From 2-02-FULL-55-14 sp964581115 (GTDB lineage: Bacteria > Bacteroidota > Ignavibacteria > UBA10030): a stretch of DNA of 64,000 nt. Shown one piece after another: positions 35,648 to 44,024 of the stretch (positions are counted from its first letter, which is position 1; each line of letters opens with the position of its first letter). The notes beneath the pieces were generated by a model. That model saw nothing but the letters and a program-made list of their open reading frames with translations, was not told where the DNA came from and did no database searches. Made by a program: the position numbers and the translations under genes. Location of the stretch: the NCBI GenBank assembly GCA_964581115.1, contig CAZOMY010000002.1, forward strand, positions 186,001 to 250,000, written 5' to 3'.

Positions 35648-36535
35648 ATGAGCGCGCGATCGGACCGACAGGCCGAGCTGTTGGTCATCGTCGTGATGAC
35701 GATCTGGGCCGCGAACGCGCCGTTCGCGAAGCTCGGGCTTGAGCACCTCGACGTCTACCTCTTCAACAGCATTCGGTACGCGGTGGCGTTCGGAGCCCTG
35801 GTACTGCTGTTGCGCAGCCGCACAGAATGGATAGCGGTGCCGGCGGAGGACCGCTGGCCGCTCTTGCGTTTGGGGATCATCGCAAGCATCATTTACCAGG
35901 TGCTCTATATTCTCGGACTTCGATACACGACCGCCGGCAACTCAGCGGTCCTGCTGTCCACATCGCCGCTTTGGACAGCGCTGATCAGTTCGAGGATGCA
36001 TCGGGAGCGGCTTAGCTGGAAAGTGCTGGCCGGCATGGGGCTGGCCCTGGCAGGCATCGTTCTGATCATCACGGGCAGCGGTACGCGCATTGAGTTCGGC
36101 GGCGATGCCGTCGTGGGCGATCTGCTTTCGCTGGCGGCCGCCTTTCTCTGGGCGCTGAATACCAACCTGCAGAAGCCGCTCCTGACCCGCTACCCGGCCC
36201 TCCAACTCACCGTGATCTCGCTGGGCGTCGGCGCCGTGGGCCTGACCCTGATCGCCGTTCCATCGGCTATCCGACAAGACTGGTCGGCGGTGGACCCGAC
36301 AGGGGTCTGGATCGCACTCATCTCCGGAGGTCTCTCGATCGGCGTCGCGAATGTTCTGTGGTCCTTTGGCGTGAAACGGCTGGGGCCCCGGCGGACGGCC
36401 GGTTACAACAACCTTGTGCCGGTCATGACCTTCGCGATCTCGTATGCGCTGTTCGGCGCACCGATCTTTCTCCAGCAGGTCCTGGGCGCCGCCATGACCG
36501 TGACAGGCGTGTGGTGGGCTCGGCGTGAGGGATAA
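35648..36535 (+). CDS. EamA/DMT-superfamily permease
   Basis: The 295-residue inner-membrane protein has about ten hydrophobic segments arranged as two EamA repeats. The first begins VVMTIWAANAPFAKLGLEHL and the second VVGDLLSLAAAFLWALNTNL (about 155-174). It ends with a basic ARREG. Members export amino acids, nucleotides or metabolites, and the substrate is not readable. It follows the fumarase gene by 30 bases. Confidence 0.9.
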   Translation: MSARSDRQAELLVIVVMTIWAANAPFAKLGLEHLDVYLFNSIRYAVAFGALVLLLRSRTEWIAVPAEDRWPLLRLGIIASIIYQVLYILGLRYTTAGNSAVLLSTSPLWTALISSRMHRERLSWKVLAGMGLALAGIVLIITGSGTRIEFGGDAVVGDLLSLAAAFLWALNTNLQKPLLTRYPALQLTVISLGVGAVGLTLIAVPSAIRQDWSAVDPTGVWIALISGGLSIGVANVLWSFGVKRLGPRRTAGYNNLVPVMTFAISYALFGAPIFLQQVLGAAMTVTGVWWARREG

Positions 36536-36564
36536 CCTTTCGCAGGTCCTTCCGTAGAACTCTC

Positions 36565-37689
36565 ATGACCGCATCCGCCCCTCGCATGAACTCCTTGCGC
36601 CAGCTGTGGGACCTGTTGACCGGAAGCATCTCTACTTCTGAATTCGAACGATTCTTGCGTCAGGAGGTCCCGGGCGCCTATGCGTTCTACCGTCGCACCA
36701 TGCGCGACGTACCTGAGCCTCGCAGCTCGGTCCGACGCGGGCTTCGATTCGCGTGGTATCTGTTCCTGGCCTTCCTCGAGAAGCTCACGCCGATCCGTCG
36801 CTTGCTCTTTGCGATCGCGCTGATCCTCTTTGGATCGTGGATGACCCAGGGGCTTTCCGAGCACGCATTCTGGGCCTTCGTGTTGCTGAACCTCCTGCTC
36901 GTGCTCGAGGTCGCCGACAAGTTGGTGACAAAGAACGAGCTTTCGATCGCGCGCGAGATACAGATCGGACTCCAACCTGCCGAGCCTCCTGTGCCGACGG
37001 GCTTCGAGGTGGAAGCGTATTCGGAAGTGGCGAATTCGGTCGGCGGGGACTACTACGACGCGATCCGCTGTGCCGACGGAACGGTCCTCTATGTCCTGGC
37101 GGATGTCTCAGGGAAGGGGATCTCGGCAGCGCTCTACACCACAACGGTCCAGACCGCGCTCCGGATCTACTCCACGGAGACGCAAGACCCGCGCGAGCTC
37201 GTTCTGCGGCTCGACGGCTATCTCCGGGGACAGCTGCGGCGTTCGTATTTCCTGACGCTCCTCATCGTCCGCGTGGGGCCAGACGGTCGTGCGGTTGTCT
37301 GCAGGGCCGGGCATCCCGGCGCTCTGTTGGTAGACAGATCCGAGCGCATCGCGCGCGCCGTTCGGCCCCCGGGTGCAGCCATCGGAATGGCCGCGGGCGC
37401 CGCGGCAGGCGTGGAAGAGACGCTCCGTGATGCTCTACAATGCGAAGAGCTCCACCTGGACCCTGGAGATCTGTGCGTGATGGTCTCCGACGGATTGCTC
37501 GAGGCCGTCAATCTCGAAGGACAGGAGTATGGCGAACAACGCGCCCTGGCTCTCGTCCAGACCTTCTGCGATGAGAGCGTGGTCGCGTTGAAGAACCGGA
37601 TCCTCGGTGACGTGAAGGACTTCCGTGCCGGCGCGGACCTTCGGGACGATGTCACCTTCATTCTGCTCCGCAGACTCGCCGGCGCTTGA
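36565..37689 (+). CDS. membrane-anchored SpoIIE/RsbU-type serine phosphatase
   Basis: The 374-residue protein has two hydrophobic helices (about 75-120; LLFAIALILFGSW and FWAFVLLNLLLVLEV). A coiled linker (REIQIGLQPAEPPVPTGF) leads to a PPM/SpoIIE phosphatase domain (about 145-374). Its metal ligands lie in SVGGDYYDAI, VLADVSGKG, and SDGLLEAVN plus LRDDVTFILLRR. Such proteins dephosphorylate anti-sigma antagonists or similar STAS proteins. No STAS or anti-sigma gene is adjacent, so the partner is unknown. Confidence 0.88.
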   Translation: MTASAPRMNSLRQLWDLLTGSISTSEFERFLRQEVPGAYAFYRRTMRDVPEPRSSVRRGLRFAWYLFLAFLEKLTPIRRLLFAIALILFGSWMTQGLSEHAFWAFVLLNLLLVLEVADKLVTKNELSIAREIQIGLQPAEPPVPTGFEVEAYSEVANSVGGDYYDAIRCADGTVLYVLADVSGKGISAALYTTTVQTALRIYSTETQDPRELVLRLDGYLRGQLRRSYFLTLLIVRVGPDGRAVVCRAGHPGALLVDRSERIARAVRPPGAAIGMAAGAAAGVEETLRDALQCEELHLDPGDLCVMVSDGLLEAVNLEGQEYGEQRALALVQTFCDESVVALKNRILGDVKDFRAGADLRDDVTFILLRRLAGA

Positions 37690-37714
37690 AAGTGACGGCG
37701 ATTTCCCGTATCAT
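37686..37714 (+). promoter_or_regulatory. promoter of the tRNA-Thr gene
   Basis: TTGAAA (37686-37691), a 17-bp spacer, TATCAT (37709-37714). This predicts a start about 3 bases before the mature tRNA 5' end. The -35 overlaps the phosphatase stop codon. Confidence 0.75.
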
Positions 37715-37723
37715 TCAATTATC

Positions 37724-37799
37724 GCTGGCGTAGCTCAGCTGGTAGAGCAGCTGATTCGTAATCAGCAGGTCAGGAGTTCAAATCTCCTCGCCAGCTCCA
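37724..37799 (+). tRNA. tRNA-Thr, anticodon CGT
   Basis: A complete 76-nt cloverleaf can be drawn. The acceptor stem is GCTGGCG/CGCCAGC, the D stem GCTC/GAGC, and the anticodon stem GCTGA/TCAGC with loop TTCGTAA (anticodon CGT, reading ACG). The T stem is AGGAG/CTCCT with loop TTCAAAT. The discriminator is T and CCA is encoded. Confidence 0.97.
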
Positions 37800-37807
37800 A
37801 GCGGACG

Positions 37808-37830
37808 GTTCAAATCTCCCTGCCCAGTTG
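37808..37830 (+). repeat. remnant of a tRNA 3' end downstream of tRNA-Thr
   Basis: The 12-base string GTTCAAATCTCC of the tRNA T arm (37776-37787) recurs at 37808-37819. There it continues as CTGCCCAG, resembling the T-loop, T-stem 3' strand and acceptor 3' strand of a second tRNA. No matching 5' half is present, so this is a fragment, either a decayed tandem tRNA or an old tRNA-targeted insertion scar. Confidence 0.55.
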
Positions 37831-37860
37831 CCACGTTCCTAGATGCACCCTCGAACGTGG
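37831..37860 (+). terminator. hairpin after the tRNA-Thr gene
   Basis: CCACGTTC (37831-37838) pairs with GAACGTGG (37853-37860). There is no T-run, so it may act in RNA processing or weak termination rather than as a classical terminator. Confidence 0.4.
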
Positions 37861-37887
37861 CAGGCAGGTCCGCCCGCCAGCTCAGAT

Positions 37888-37918
37888 GGCGCCGGGCCCC
37901 ACCGTGGGTTCCGGCGCC
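37888..37918 (+). other. second GC-rich hairpin before the YpdA-type reductase gene
   Basis: A perfect 8-bp stem GGCGCCGG (37888-37895) / CCGGCGCC (37911-37918) followed by TCATCATTT. It could terminate tRNA read-through or structure the ypdA leader. Confidence 0.4.
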
Positions 37919-37944
37919 TCATCATTTCGAACCGAATGCCTTCC

Positions 37945-38913
37945 ATGACGCGCATGACCACGGTTGACCTCCTGATCGTCGGTGCCGGTCCGGCAGGATT
38001 GGCGACTGCGATCGCGGCTCGCGGTCGAGGGATCGGCCATGTGATCATCGACCAAGGTTCCGTTGCGGACGCGATCCGACGATTCCCGACAACCATGACC
38101 TTCTTTTCCACATCGGAACAAATCGAGGTTGGAGGCATCCCGTTCGTCAGCTCCGGAGCCCGTCCCACCCGCATTGAGGCGGTGAGATACTATCAGACGG
38201 TTGCCAGGCGATCAGGACTCCATGTCGTGCCGCATGAGCGTGTGCGATCGATCCGCCCTGCGGGTTCGTTCTTTCGCGTGGAGACGGCAAGCGGTGCGTG
38301 GTGGGAGGCCCGGAACGTCGTCGTGGCAACTGGGTATTTTGACACGCCGAGGCCGATCGACGTTCCGGGCTCGGACCTGCCCTTGGTTCACCGATCGTAT
38401 CTGGAGCCTTTCGCGTATGCAGGCGAATCGGTGGTTGTGGTAGGTGGAAGGAATTCTGCAGTCGAGACCGCATTGGATCTCTACCGGGCAGGAGCGAAGG
38501 TGACGTTGGTCCACCGGGGTGAATGGTTAAGCGATGGCGTGAAGCCGTGGATCTTGCCGGACGTCGCGAACCGTATCAAGGAGGGATCGATCAGAGCCCT
38601 CTTACGATCCAACGTGAAGGCCTTCCGGCATGACAGCGTCGTCGTGGATGGACCGTCGCCGGAGGAGATTCCATGTCGGGCGGCCTTCGTGATGATCGGG
38701 TATGCACCCGACACGTCGCTTGTGGCCGGCGCCGGAGCCGAAATCTTACCGGAAACAGAAGGACCTGCGTACAATCCCGAGACGTATGAAACGACCGTGC
38801 GCGGGCTCTATGTTGCCGGTTCGCTGGCGGCTGGCCGCTTCAACAATGCGATCTTCATCGAGAATGGACGCCTTCACGGTGCGGCGATCGCTGCTTCGAT
38901 CGCCCGTAAGTAG
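37945..38913 (+). CDS. ypdA: YpdA-family FAD/NADPH reductase (bacillithiol disulfide reductase type)
   Basis: The 322-residue flavoprotein has an N-terminal FAD Rossmann motif (LLIVGAGPAGLATAIAARG, about 7-25). A central NADPH motif VVVVGGRNSAVETALDLYR lies near 163-181. The family-specific strings TFFSTSEQIEVGGIPF and VVATGYFDTPRP are present, as is a C-terminal FAD block VAGSLAAGRFNNAIFIENG. No CxxC redox pair is present, which is typical of YpdA and unlike thioredoxin reductase. YpdA recycles oxidised bacillithiol in Firmicutes and relatives. The ATG at 37945 gives the usual length; ATG 37936 would add three residues. Confidence 0.85.
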   Translation: MTRMTTVDLLIVGAGPAGLATAIAARGRGIGHVIIDQGSVADAIRRFPTTMTFFSTSEQIEVGGIPFVSSGARPTRIEAVRYYQTVARRSGLHVVPHERVRSIRPAGSFFRVETASGAWWEARNVVVATGYFDTPRPIDVPGSDLPLVHRSYLEPFAYAGESVVVVGGRNSAVETALDLYRAGAKVTLVHRGEWLSDGVKPWILPDVANRIKEGSIRALLRSNVKAFRHDSVVVDGPSPEEIPCRAAFVMIGYAPDTSLVAGAGAEILPETEGPAYNPETYETTVRGLYVAGSLAAGRFNNAIFIENGRLHGAAIAASIARK

Positions 38914-38942
38914 TTGAATCTGTTGGCTTTGTTGACTATCTT
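38914..38942 (+). promoter_or_regulatory. promoter of the atpDC operon
   Basis: TTGAAT (38914-38919), a 17-bp spacer, TATCTT (38937-38942). The start is predicted about 40 bases before the atpD ATG. Confidence 0.75.
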
Positions 38943-38990
38943 CAAAGACTTGGACGAGGTCTAGCGAAATCTCTCATCATCGTGGTTACC

Positions 38991-40412
38991 ATGAAGAACG
39001 GCGTGAACGAAGGCGTGATTGTGCAGGTCATTGGGCCTGTCGTCGACATCGACTTCAGCGGCGGGTCCCTTCCGGCGATCATGAACGCTCTGAAGATCCC
39101 CCGAACGAACGTCGAAGGCGTGAAGGAAGACCTCATCGTTGAGGTCCAGCAGCAGTTGGGTGAGGATCGCGTTCGGTGTGTGGCGATGGATTCGACGGAC
39201 GGTCTCGTGCGCGGCATGGCCTGCATTGACACGGGCGGACCGATGGCTGTTCCGGTCGGGCCCGGCGTCCTCGGGCGGTTGATCAACGTGGTCGGGGAAG
39301 GGATCGACGGCCTCGGTGACGTCAAGGCAGAAAAGCGGTATCCGATCCACCGTCCGGCTCCCGCGTTCGATGACCTGACGACGAAAAAAGAGCTCTTTGA
39401 AACCGGTATCAAGGTCATCGATCTGCTTGAGCCGTACACGAAGGGTGGGAAGACCGGCCTGTTCGGCGGCGCGGGCGTCGGCAAGACCGTCATCATACAG
39501 GAGTTGATCCACAACATTGCGACGCATCACGGAGGCTATTCCGTCTTTTCCGGGGTCGGTGAGCGGACCCGCGAAGGGAACGACCTCTGGCGCGAAATGA
39601 AGGAATCGGGCGTTCTGAGCAAGACGGCCCTCGTTTTCGGTCAGATGAACGAACCCCCGGGTGCCCGTCAGCGCGTCGGTCTGACGGCCCTGACGATGGC
39701 CGAGTATTTTCGTGACGAGGAGGGCAAGGACGTCCTTCTCTTCATCGACAACATCTTCCGATTCGTCCAGGCCGGGTCCGAGGTTTCCGCACTCCTGGGT
39801 CGCATGCCTTCAGCCGTCGGTTACCAGCCGACGTTGGGCACAGAAATGGGCGAGCTTCAGGAGCGCATCACCTCGACGAAAAAGGGGTCCATCACCTCCG
39901 TCCAGGCCATCTACGTCCCGGCCGACGACCTTACCGATCCGGCGCCGGCGACCACGTTCAGCCATCTCGACGCCACCACGGTGTTGAGCCGCCAGATCTC
40001 CGAGTTGGGCATCTATCCTGCGGTGGACCCGCTCGATTCGACGTCGCGCATCCTTGAACCGGGCGTCGTCGGCGAAGAGCATTACCGCGTGGCGAAGCGC
40101 GTCAAGGAGACGCTCCAGACCTACAAGGACCTCCAAGATATCATCAACATCCTCGGGATGGATGAGCTTTCGGACGACGACAAGCTGACGGTCGCCCGAG
40201 CCCGTAAGATCCAGAAGTTTCTTTCGCAGCCCTTCTTTGTGGCCGAGCAGTTCACCGGCTATCCAGGCAAGTACGTGAAGCTCGAAGACACGATCCGCGG
40301 CTTCCGGATGATCCTCGACGGGGAATGCGACCAGCTCCCCGAAAACGCGTTCCTTTACGTCGGTCCGATCGAAGAGGTGTTCGAGCGGGCCAAGCAGATG
40401 CAGTCGGCATAG
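38991..40412 (+). CDS. atpD: F1F0 ATP synthase subunit beta
   Basis: This is the catalytic subunit of F1. From ATG 38991 the product is 473 residues; an in-frame GTG at 38982 would add three. It has the N-terminal barrel (GVIVQVIGPVVDIDF), P-loop GGAGVGKT (159-166), catalytic glutamate in SGVGERTREGNDLW, Walker B LLFIDNIFRFVQAGSEVSAL, and the DELSEED-like segment MDELSDDDKLTV (Asp substitutions). Only atpD and atpC are here. The other ATP synthase genes are not adjacent, so the complex is encoded by split loci, as in several members of this group. Confidence 0.97.
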   Translation: MKNGVNEGVIVQVIGPVVDIDFSGGSLPAIMNALKIPRTNVEGVKEDLIVEVQQQLGEDRVRCVAMDSTDGLVRGMACIDTGGPMAVPVGPGVLGRLINVVGEGIDGLGDVKAEKRYPIHRPAPAFDDLTTKKELFETGIKVIDLLEPYTKGGKTGLFGGAGVGKTVIIQELIHNIATHHGGYSVFSGVGERTREGNDLWREMKESGVLSKTALVFGQMNEPPGARQRVGLTALTMAEYFRDEEGKDVLLFIDNIFRFVQAGSEVSALLGRMPSAVGYQPTLGTEMGELQERITSTKKGSITSVQAIYVPADDLTDPAPATTFSHLDATTVLSRQISELGIYPAVDPLDSTSRILEPGVVGEEHYRVAKRVKETLQTYKDLQDIINILGMDELSDDDKLTVARARKIQKFLSQPFFVAEQFTGYPGKYVKLEDTIRGFRMILDGECDQLPENAFLYVGPIEEVFERAKQMQSA

Positions 40413-40416
40413 GTCC

Positions 40417-40833
40417 ATGGACGACAAGCGTTACCGGCTGGAGATCGTCACGCCGCGACGCACCGTGTATGCGTCCGAAGTGGTGTCGTTCAGCGCTCCC
40501 GGCGTCATGGGAGGATTTCAGGTGCTGTTCCACCACGCTGCCCTGCTTTCGTCGTTGCAGACGGGAGAGGTCAAAGTGGTCGAGCCGGATGGATCGGAAT
40601 GGCGCTACGCAACGAGTGGCGGCTTCGTTGAAGTACGGAACAATACCGTCGTCCTGTTGGCCGAAACGGCGGAACGATCCGACGAGATCGACGTGACCCG
40701 TGCGCGCGCTGCGCGAGAACGCGCGAATCGGCGGTTGGCCGAGCGCGCCCCGGACCTGGACATTGAGCGGGCCCGCGCCTCGCTCGCCCGGGCCCTGAAT
40801 CGACTGAAGGTCGCCGGCTTTCGAGCTTCCTGA
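40417..40833 (+). CDS. atpC: F1F0 ATP synthase subunit epsilon
   Basis: Epsilon is the central-stalk subunit that modulates ATP hydrolysis. The 138-residue product has the N-terminal beta-sandwich (YRLEIVTPRRTVYASEVVSF, MGGFQVLFHHAALLSSL, YATSGGFVEVRNNTVVLLAE) and a C-terminal helical hairpin with the usual Ala/Arg-rich helices (about 90-138). It begins 4 bases after atpD and is closed by a terminator. Confidence 0.95.
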   Translation: MDDKRYRLEIVTPRRTVYASEVVSFSAPGVMGGFQVLFHHAALLSSLQTGEVKVVEPDGSEWRYATSGGFVEVRNNTVVLLAETAERSDEIDVTRARAARERANRRLAERAPDLDIERARASLARALNRLKVAGFRAS

Positions 40834-40835
40834 CG

Positions 40836-40872
40836 AACAGCCCTCCCCGCGGAAGCCAGGAGGGCTGTTGTC
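40836..40872 (+). terminator. intrinsic terminator after atpC
   Basis: A perfect 11-base inverted repeat AACAGCCCTCC (40836-40846) / GGAGGGCTGTT (40859-40869) followed by GTCATCTT. Confidence 0.8.
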
Positions 40873-40884
40873 ATCTTGGATGCG

Positions 40885-40913
40885 TTGACTACCGAACGTC
40901 AGCCGCCTATATT
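40885..40913 (+). promoter_or_regulatory. promoter of the alr operon
   Basis: TTGACT (40885-40890), a 17-bp spacer, TATATT (40908-40913). The predicted start is near 40920. This excludes the open-frame extension upstream of 40936 as coding. Confidence 0.85.
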
Positions 40914-40935
40914 GCACCGACCTGAGCGAAGCCCC

Positions 40936-42060
40936 ATGCGGCTGCCCACTCGGCCCACAGCGGCCCATATCCAGCTTCCGATCCTCCTTTCGAATCTGCG
41001 TCTGATCCAGCGGCGCGTCGGCCGCGGCGTTCGCGTCATGGCGGTCGTCAAGGCGAATGCGTACGGCCACGGCATCCTTCCAGTGAGTCGCTATCTCGTC
41101 TCCCAAGGCATTACCGACCTCGGCGTGGCCTTCGCCGAAGAAGGCGTGGCTCTTCGGTCTGCCGGCATTCGAGCGCCGATCCATGTGTTCGCCCTGTCAG
41201 ACCGGTCGCAGGCCGAGCTGTGCGTCGAGCACCGATTGGATGCAACGGTTGCGACGGTGGGCGACATCCGCACGTTGCAACGTGCTGCTGATCGCCGACA
41301 TCGCAGCGTAGCCGTGCATCTGAAGATCGATACCGGCATGAATCGCATCGGCGCACGGCCGGCGGATCTGCCGGGGGTACTGCGCGCTCTGGCTCGCGCA
41401 CGCCGCGTGGAGCTGAAAGGGGTCTTTACCCATTTTGCCACCTCGGATGTCCCGGGTTCGCCGTTCGTCGGGCAACAGCTGACACGCTTCGATGCCGCCC
41501 TCGAGACGGTGCTTCGCTCCGGCGCGCAACCCGAGATCATTCACGCGGCGAACAGCGGTGCCATCCTTCACCGACCCGACGCGACGTATTCCATGGTGCG
41601 AGCCGGCATCCTGATGTACGGATACTCACCTTCAGGTCCCGACGATCGAACCTTACCCGTCCGCCCGGCACTGTCGCTCATCAGCCGCGTGGCTCAGGTC
41701 AAACGGATCGAGCGCGGCGAAACGGTCAGCTATGGACGGAGGTATCGCGCCGTCCGGCCGACGACCATTGCGACGATCCCCGTGGGATACGCCGATGGAC
41801 TGTTTCGATCGCTGACGAACACCGGCGCCGAAGTGCTCATCGAAGGCCGTCGCTTTCCCATCGTCGGAACCATCTGCATGGATCAATGCATGGTCGATTG
41901 CGGCGGGGCCGAGGTGGGCGTCGGCGACCGAGCGACCGTCATCGGACGCTCTTCCTCCTCCATCATCACGGCATGGGACGTCGCCCGTCTTGCAGGTACG
42001 ATCCCGTATGAGGTCACCTGCGCGATCTCGGCCCGCGTCCCGAGGGTCTACCATCCATGA
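40936..42060 (+). CDS. alr: alanine racemase
   Basis: This PLP enzyme makes D-alanine for peptidoglycan. The 374-residue product has the PLP-lysine motif VVKANAYGHG (Lys39) and LKIDTGMNRIG near 137. FTHFATSD lies near 175. The second catalytic base is in GETVSYGRRYRA (Tyr near 260), with PVGYADGL after it. The C-terminal domain has ICMDQCMVD. The start at ATG 40936 is fixed by the promoter just upstream. It heads a tight operon with the next four genes. Confidence 0.95.
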   Translation: MRLPTRPTAAHIQLPILLSNLRLIQRRVGRGVRVMAVVKANAYGHGILPVSRYLVSQGITDLGVAFAEEGVALRSAGIRAPIHVFALSDRSQAELCVEHRLDATVATVGDIRTLQRAADRRHRSVAVHLKIDTGMNRIGARPADLPGVLRALARARRVELKGVFTHFATSDVPGSPFVGQQLTRFDAALETVLRSGAQPEIIHAANSGAILHRPDATYSMVRAGILMYGYSPSGPDDRTLPVRPALSLISRVAQVKRIERGETVSYGRRYRAVRPTTIATIPVGYADGLFRSLTNTGAEVLIEGRRFPIVGTICMDQCMVDCGGAEVGVGDRATVIGRSSSSIITAWDVARLAGTIPYEVTCAISARVPRVYHP

Positions 42061-42923
42061 CACGTCCCCAACAGATCGTCGACACGCTCTTCGACCAGTT
42101 CCCTGCGCAAGACCTTGGCGGAGGACCTGAGCGTTTTCAATTCGAGCGACTTCGCGAGGTGCTGTCGTCGGCCTCGGACTGGTCCTCGACCTTGCGGAGG
42201 CTGTATCAAGCCGAGCGATGCGACGAATTCGCGCTCGCGCTGATGTGGCTGACGGATCGTCTGGAGGCCGATGCCGTTCGGACGGAAGCGCTGCCGGATG
42301 AGTCAGAGGTATTTCAACGAACGCTCCGCCGAAGTTTGGGCCTCGATGAGAGTGCGTTTGCCGCATTCGAGGCGACGACCGGGGTCGAGCCATTGACGCC
42401 GGAGGCAGTCGTCGAAAGTCCGGCTGAGGCGCTGTCGTCATTCGGCGCCGAACCGATACCGGAGATCCCCCCGTCCGCCGAAGAACCAGCGATTGGTTCC
42501 GTGGTTGCTTCGGCAGATCTCCCGGCGGTCGACGGCGGACCCGTCCCGTCGACGGCCATGGGAGAGGACGACGGCACCTCCGACCCGGAGATCTACGGCC
42601 GGCTGCTGGAGCGGTTCCTCGAGTCGGTTCAAAGTGGCGCCGACGATCGCGCCGAATTGCTGAAACGACTTCGGGCGAACAACCGGGCCGTTCAGGGAGA
42701 CGCGACGGCGTCGGAGGAGTATCAGCGATATGCGGCGTTCCTGGACGACTTTCTGGGATACATCATGGAGCACGAGTTGTTGGACGATGTGCGGGTCATG
42801 AATCTCGTGGCAAATCTGCAGGAGCCGTTCAGCCAATGGCTGGCGGCGGATGAGGCGGGACGCGCCGGGATCCTCGACCAATGCGTCGAAATGCAGCGTG
42901 ATTTTCGGACGATGTTCGAATAA
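42057..42923 (+). CDS. hypothetical acidic protein of the alr operon
   Basis: I do not recognise this 288-residue protein. It has no signal peptide or membrane segment. Residues 1 to about 100 and about 175-288 are predicted helical (FERLREVLSSASDWSSTLRR; YAAFLDDFLGYIMEHELLDD). They flank a Pro/Glu/Ala-rich linker (about 115-170). It is strongly acidic overall. The ATG overlaps the alr stop by four bases (ATGA), and the next gene, a mannose-1-phosphate guanylyltransferase, begins 8 bases after it, so it is made together with cell-wall and sugar-nucleotide enzymes. Confidence 0.8.
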   Translation: MTRPQQIVDTLFDQFPAQDLGGGPERFQFERLREVLSSASDWSSTLRRLYQAERCDEFALALMWLTDRLEADAVRTEALPDESEVFQRTLRRSLGLDESAFAAFEATTGVEPLTPEAVVESPAEALSSFGAEPIPEIPPSAEEPAIGSVVASADLPAVDGGPVPSTAMGEDDGTSDPEIYGRLLERFLESVQSGADDRAELLKRLRANNRAVQGDATASEEYQRYAAFLDDFLGYIMEHELLDDVRVMNLVANLQEPFSQWLAADEAGRAGILDQCVEMQRDFRTMFE

Positions 42924-42931
42924 GACCCCGT

Positions 42932-44017
42932 ATGCCTTCTCTCTATGCTGTGATCATGGCTGGCGGCGTGGGTTCACGCTTCTGGCCCAAGAGTCGAGAG
43001 CGGAGCCCCAAGCAATTCCTCGAGATCCTCGGGGAGGGGACGATGATCCAACATACGGTCCGCCGGTTGGAGTCGAAGGTGCCGCACGACCGGACCTTGG
43101 TTGTGACCAACGTTCTCCACGAGGACCAGCTGGCGCGTCAGCTTCCGTACCTCCCGAAGGAGAACATACTCGTAGAGCCCGTGGGGCGGAACACAGCGCC
43201 GTGCATCGGGCTGGCCGCGCTGTGGATCCACCGAAAGGACCCCGACGGCGTCATGGCCGTGCTACCCGCCGACCACCTGATCCGTGACCCGGGTCGATTC
43301 CTGGAGGTCTTGATGACGGCGACGGCCGTGGCGGAGTCATCGGGCGCGCTCGTGACGATCGGCATTCGGCCGACGCATCCCGAGACCGGTTTCGGATACA
43401 TCCAGTTCGATGACTCGCCCCAAGGCAATCCATACATCGGCCGGGACGTCTTTACCGTGAAGACATTTGCCGAGAAGCCCAATCTCGAGACGGCCGAGCG
43501 ATTCCTGGCGAGCGGCGACTTTCTCTGGAACAGCGGTATGTTCATCTGGAAGGCCTCGGTGATCCTGGAGGAGATCCAGCGACACCTTCCCGACCTCTAC
43601 GGCCATCTGATGGAGGTCCGTCCGACGATCGGTACGCCGGAATACCGTGAGGCGTTGGAACAGGCGTACGGCAAAACGAAGGGCATCTCGATCGATTATG
43701 GGGTCATGGAGCGCGCCTCGAAGGTCTATGTTTTGAAAGGTGATTTCGGATGGAGTGACGTTGGGTCATGGGACGAGGTGGCCCGCCTTTCACCTTCAGA
43801 CGACCAGTTGAATTCCACGAAGGGAACGGTCATGCTCCGAGACGCGCATAACGTGTACGTGGATGCAGGTCATCGTGCTGTTGCTGCGATCGGCGTGGAA
43901 GACCTCATCATCATCGAAACGGCGACCGCCGTCCTTGTCTGCCGAAAGGGGAGGTCGCAGGAGGTCAAGGAGATCGTCGACTATCTGCGGCGCAAACAGA
44001 TGAACGACCAGCTTTGA
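42932..44017 (+). CDS. mannose-1-phosphate guanylyltransferase
   Basis: This enzyme makes GDP-mannose from mannose-1-phosphate and GTP for glycan synthesis. The 361-residue product begins with the nucleotidyltransferase signature VIMAGGVGSRFWPKSRERSP (about 7-26) and QFLEILGEGTMIQ. It has VLPADHLI near 110, FAEKPN near 180, FLWNSGMFIWKASV near 195 and GDFGWSDVGSWDEV near 270. It lacks the C-terminal phosphomannose-isomerase domain of the long type, so it is the short monofunctional form. Confidence 0.93.
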   Translation: MPSLYAVIMAGGVGSRFWPKSRERSPKQFLEILGEGTMIQHTVRRLESKVPHDRTLVVTNVLHEDQLARQLPYLPKENILVEPVGRNTAPCIGLAALWIHRKDPDGVMAVLPADHLIRDPGRFLEVLMTATAVAESSGALVTIGIRPTHPETGFGYIQFDDSPQGNPYIGRDVFTVKTFAEKPNLETAERFLASGDFLWNSGMFIWKASVILEEIQRHLPDLYGHLMEVRPTIGTPEYREALEQAYGKTKGISIDYGVMERASKVYVLKGDFGWSDVGSWDEVARLSPSDDQLNSTKGTVMLRDAHNVYVDAGHRAVAAIGVEDLIIIETATAVLVCRKGRSQEVKEIVDYLRRKQMNDQL

Positions 44018-44024
44018 CCGCTGC

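Noticed and set aside
37808..37830. A second functional tRNA after tRNA-Thr
   Set aside because: Only 3'-end elements are present; no 5' acceptor strand, D arm or anticodon arm can be found.
38982..38990. GTG 38982 as the atpD start
   Set aside because: It would add only three residues; ATG 38991 is the simpler choice, though the two cannot be separated from sequence alone.
40876..40935. Upstream start for alr
   Set aside because: The strong promoter at 40885-40913 lies inside this extension, so it cannot be translated from that transcript.
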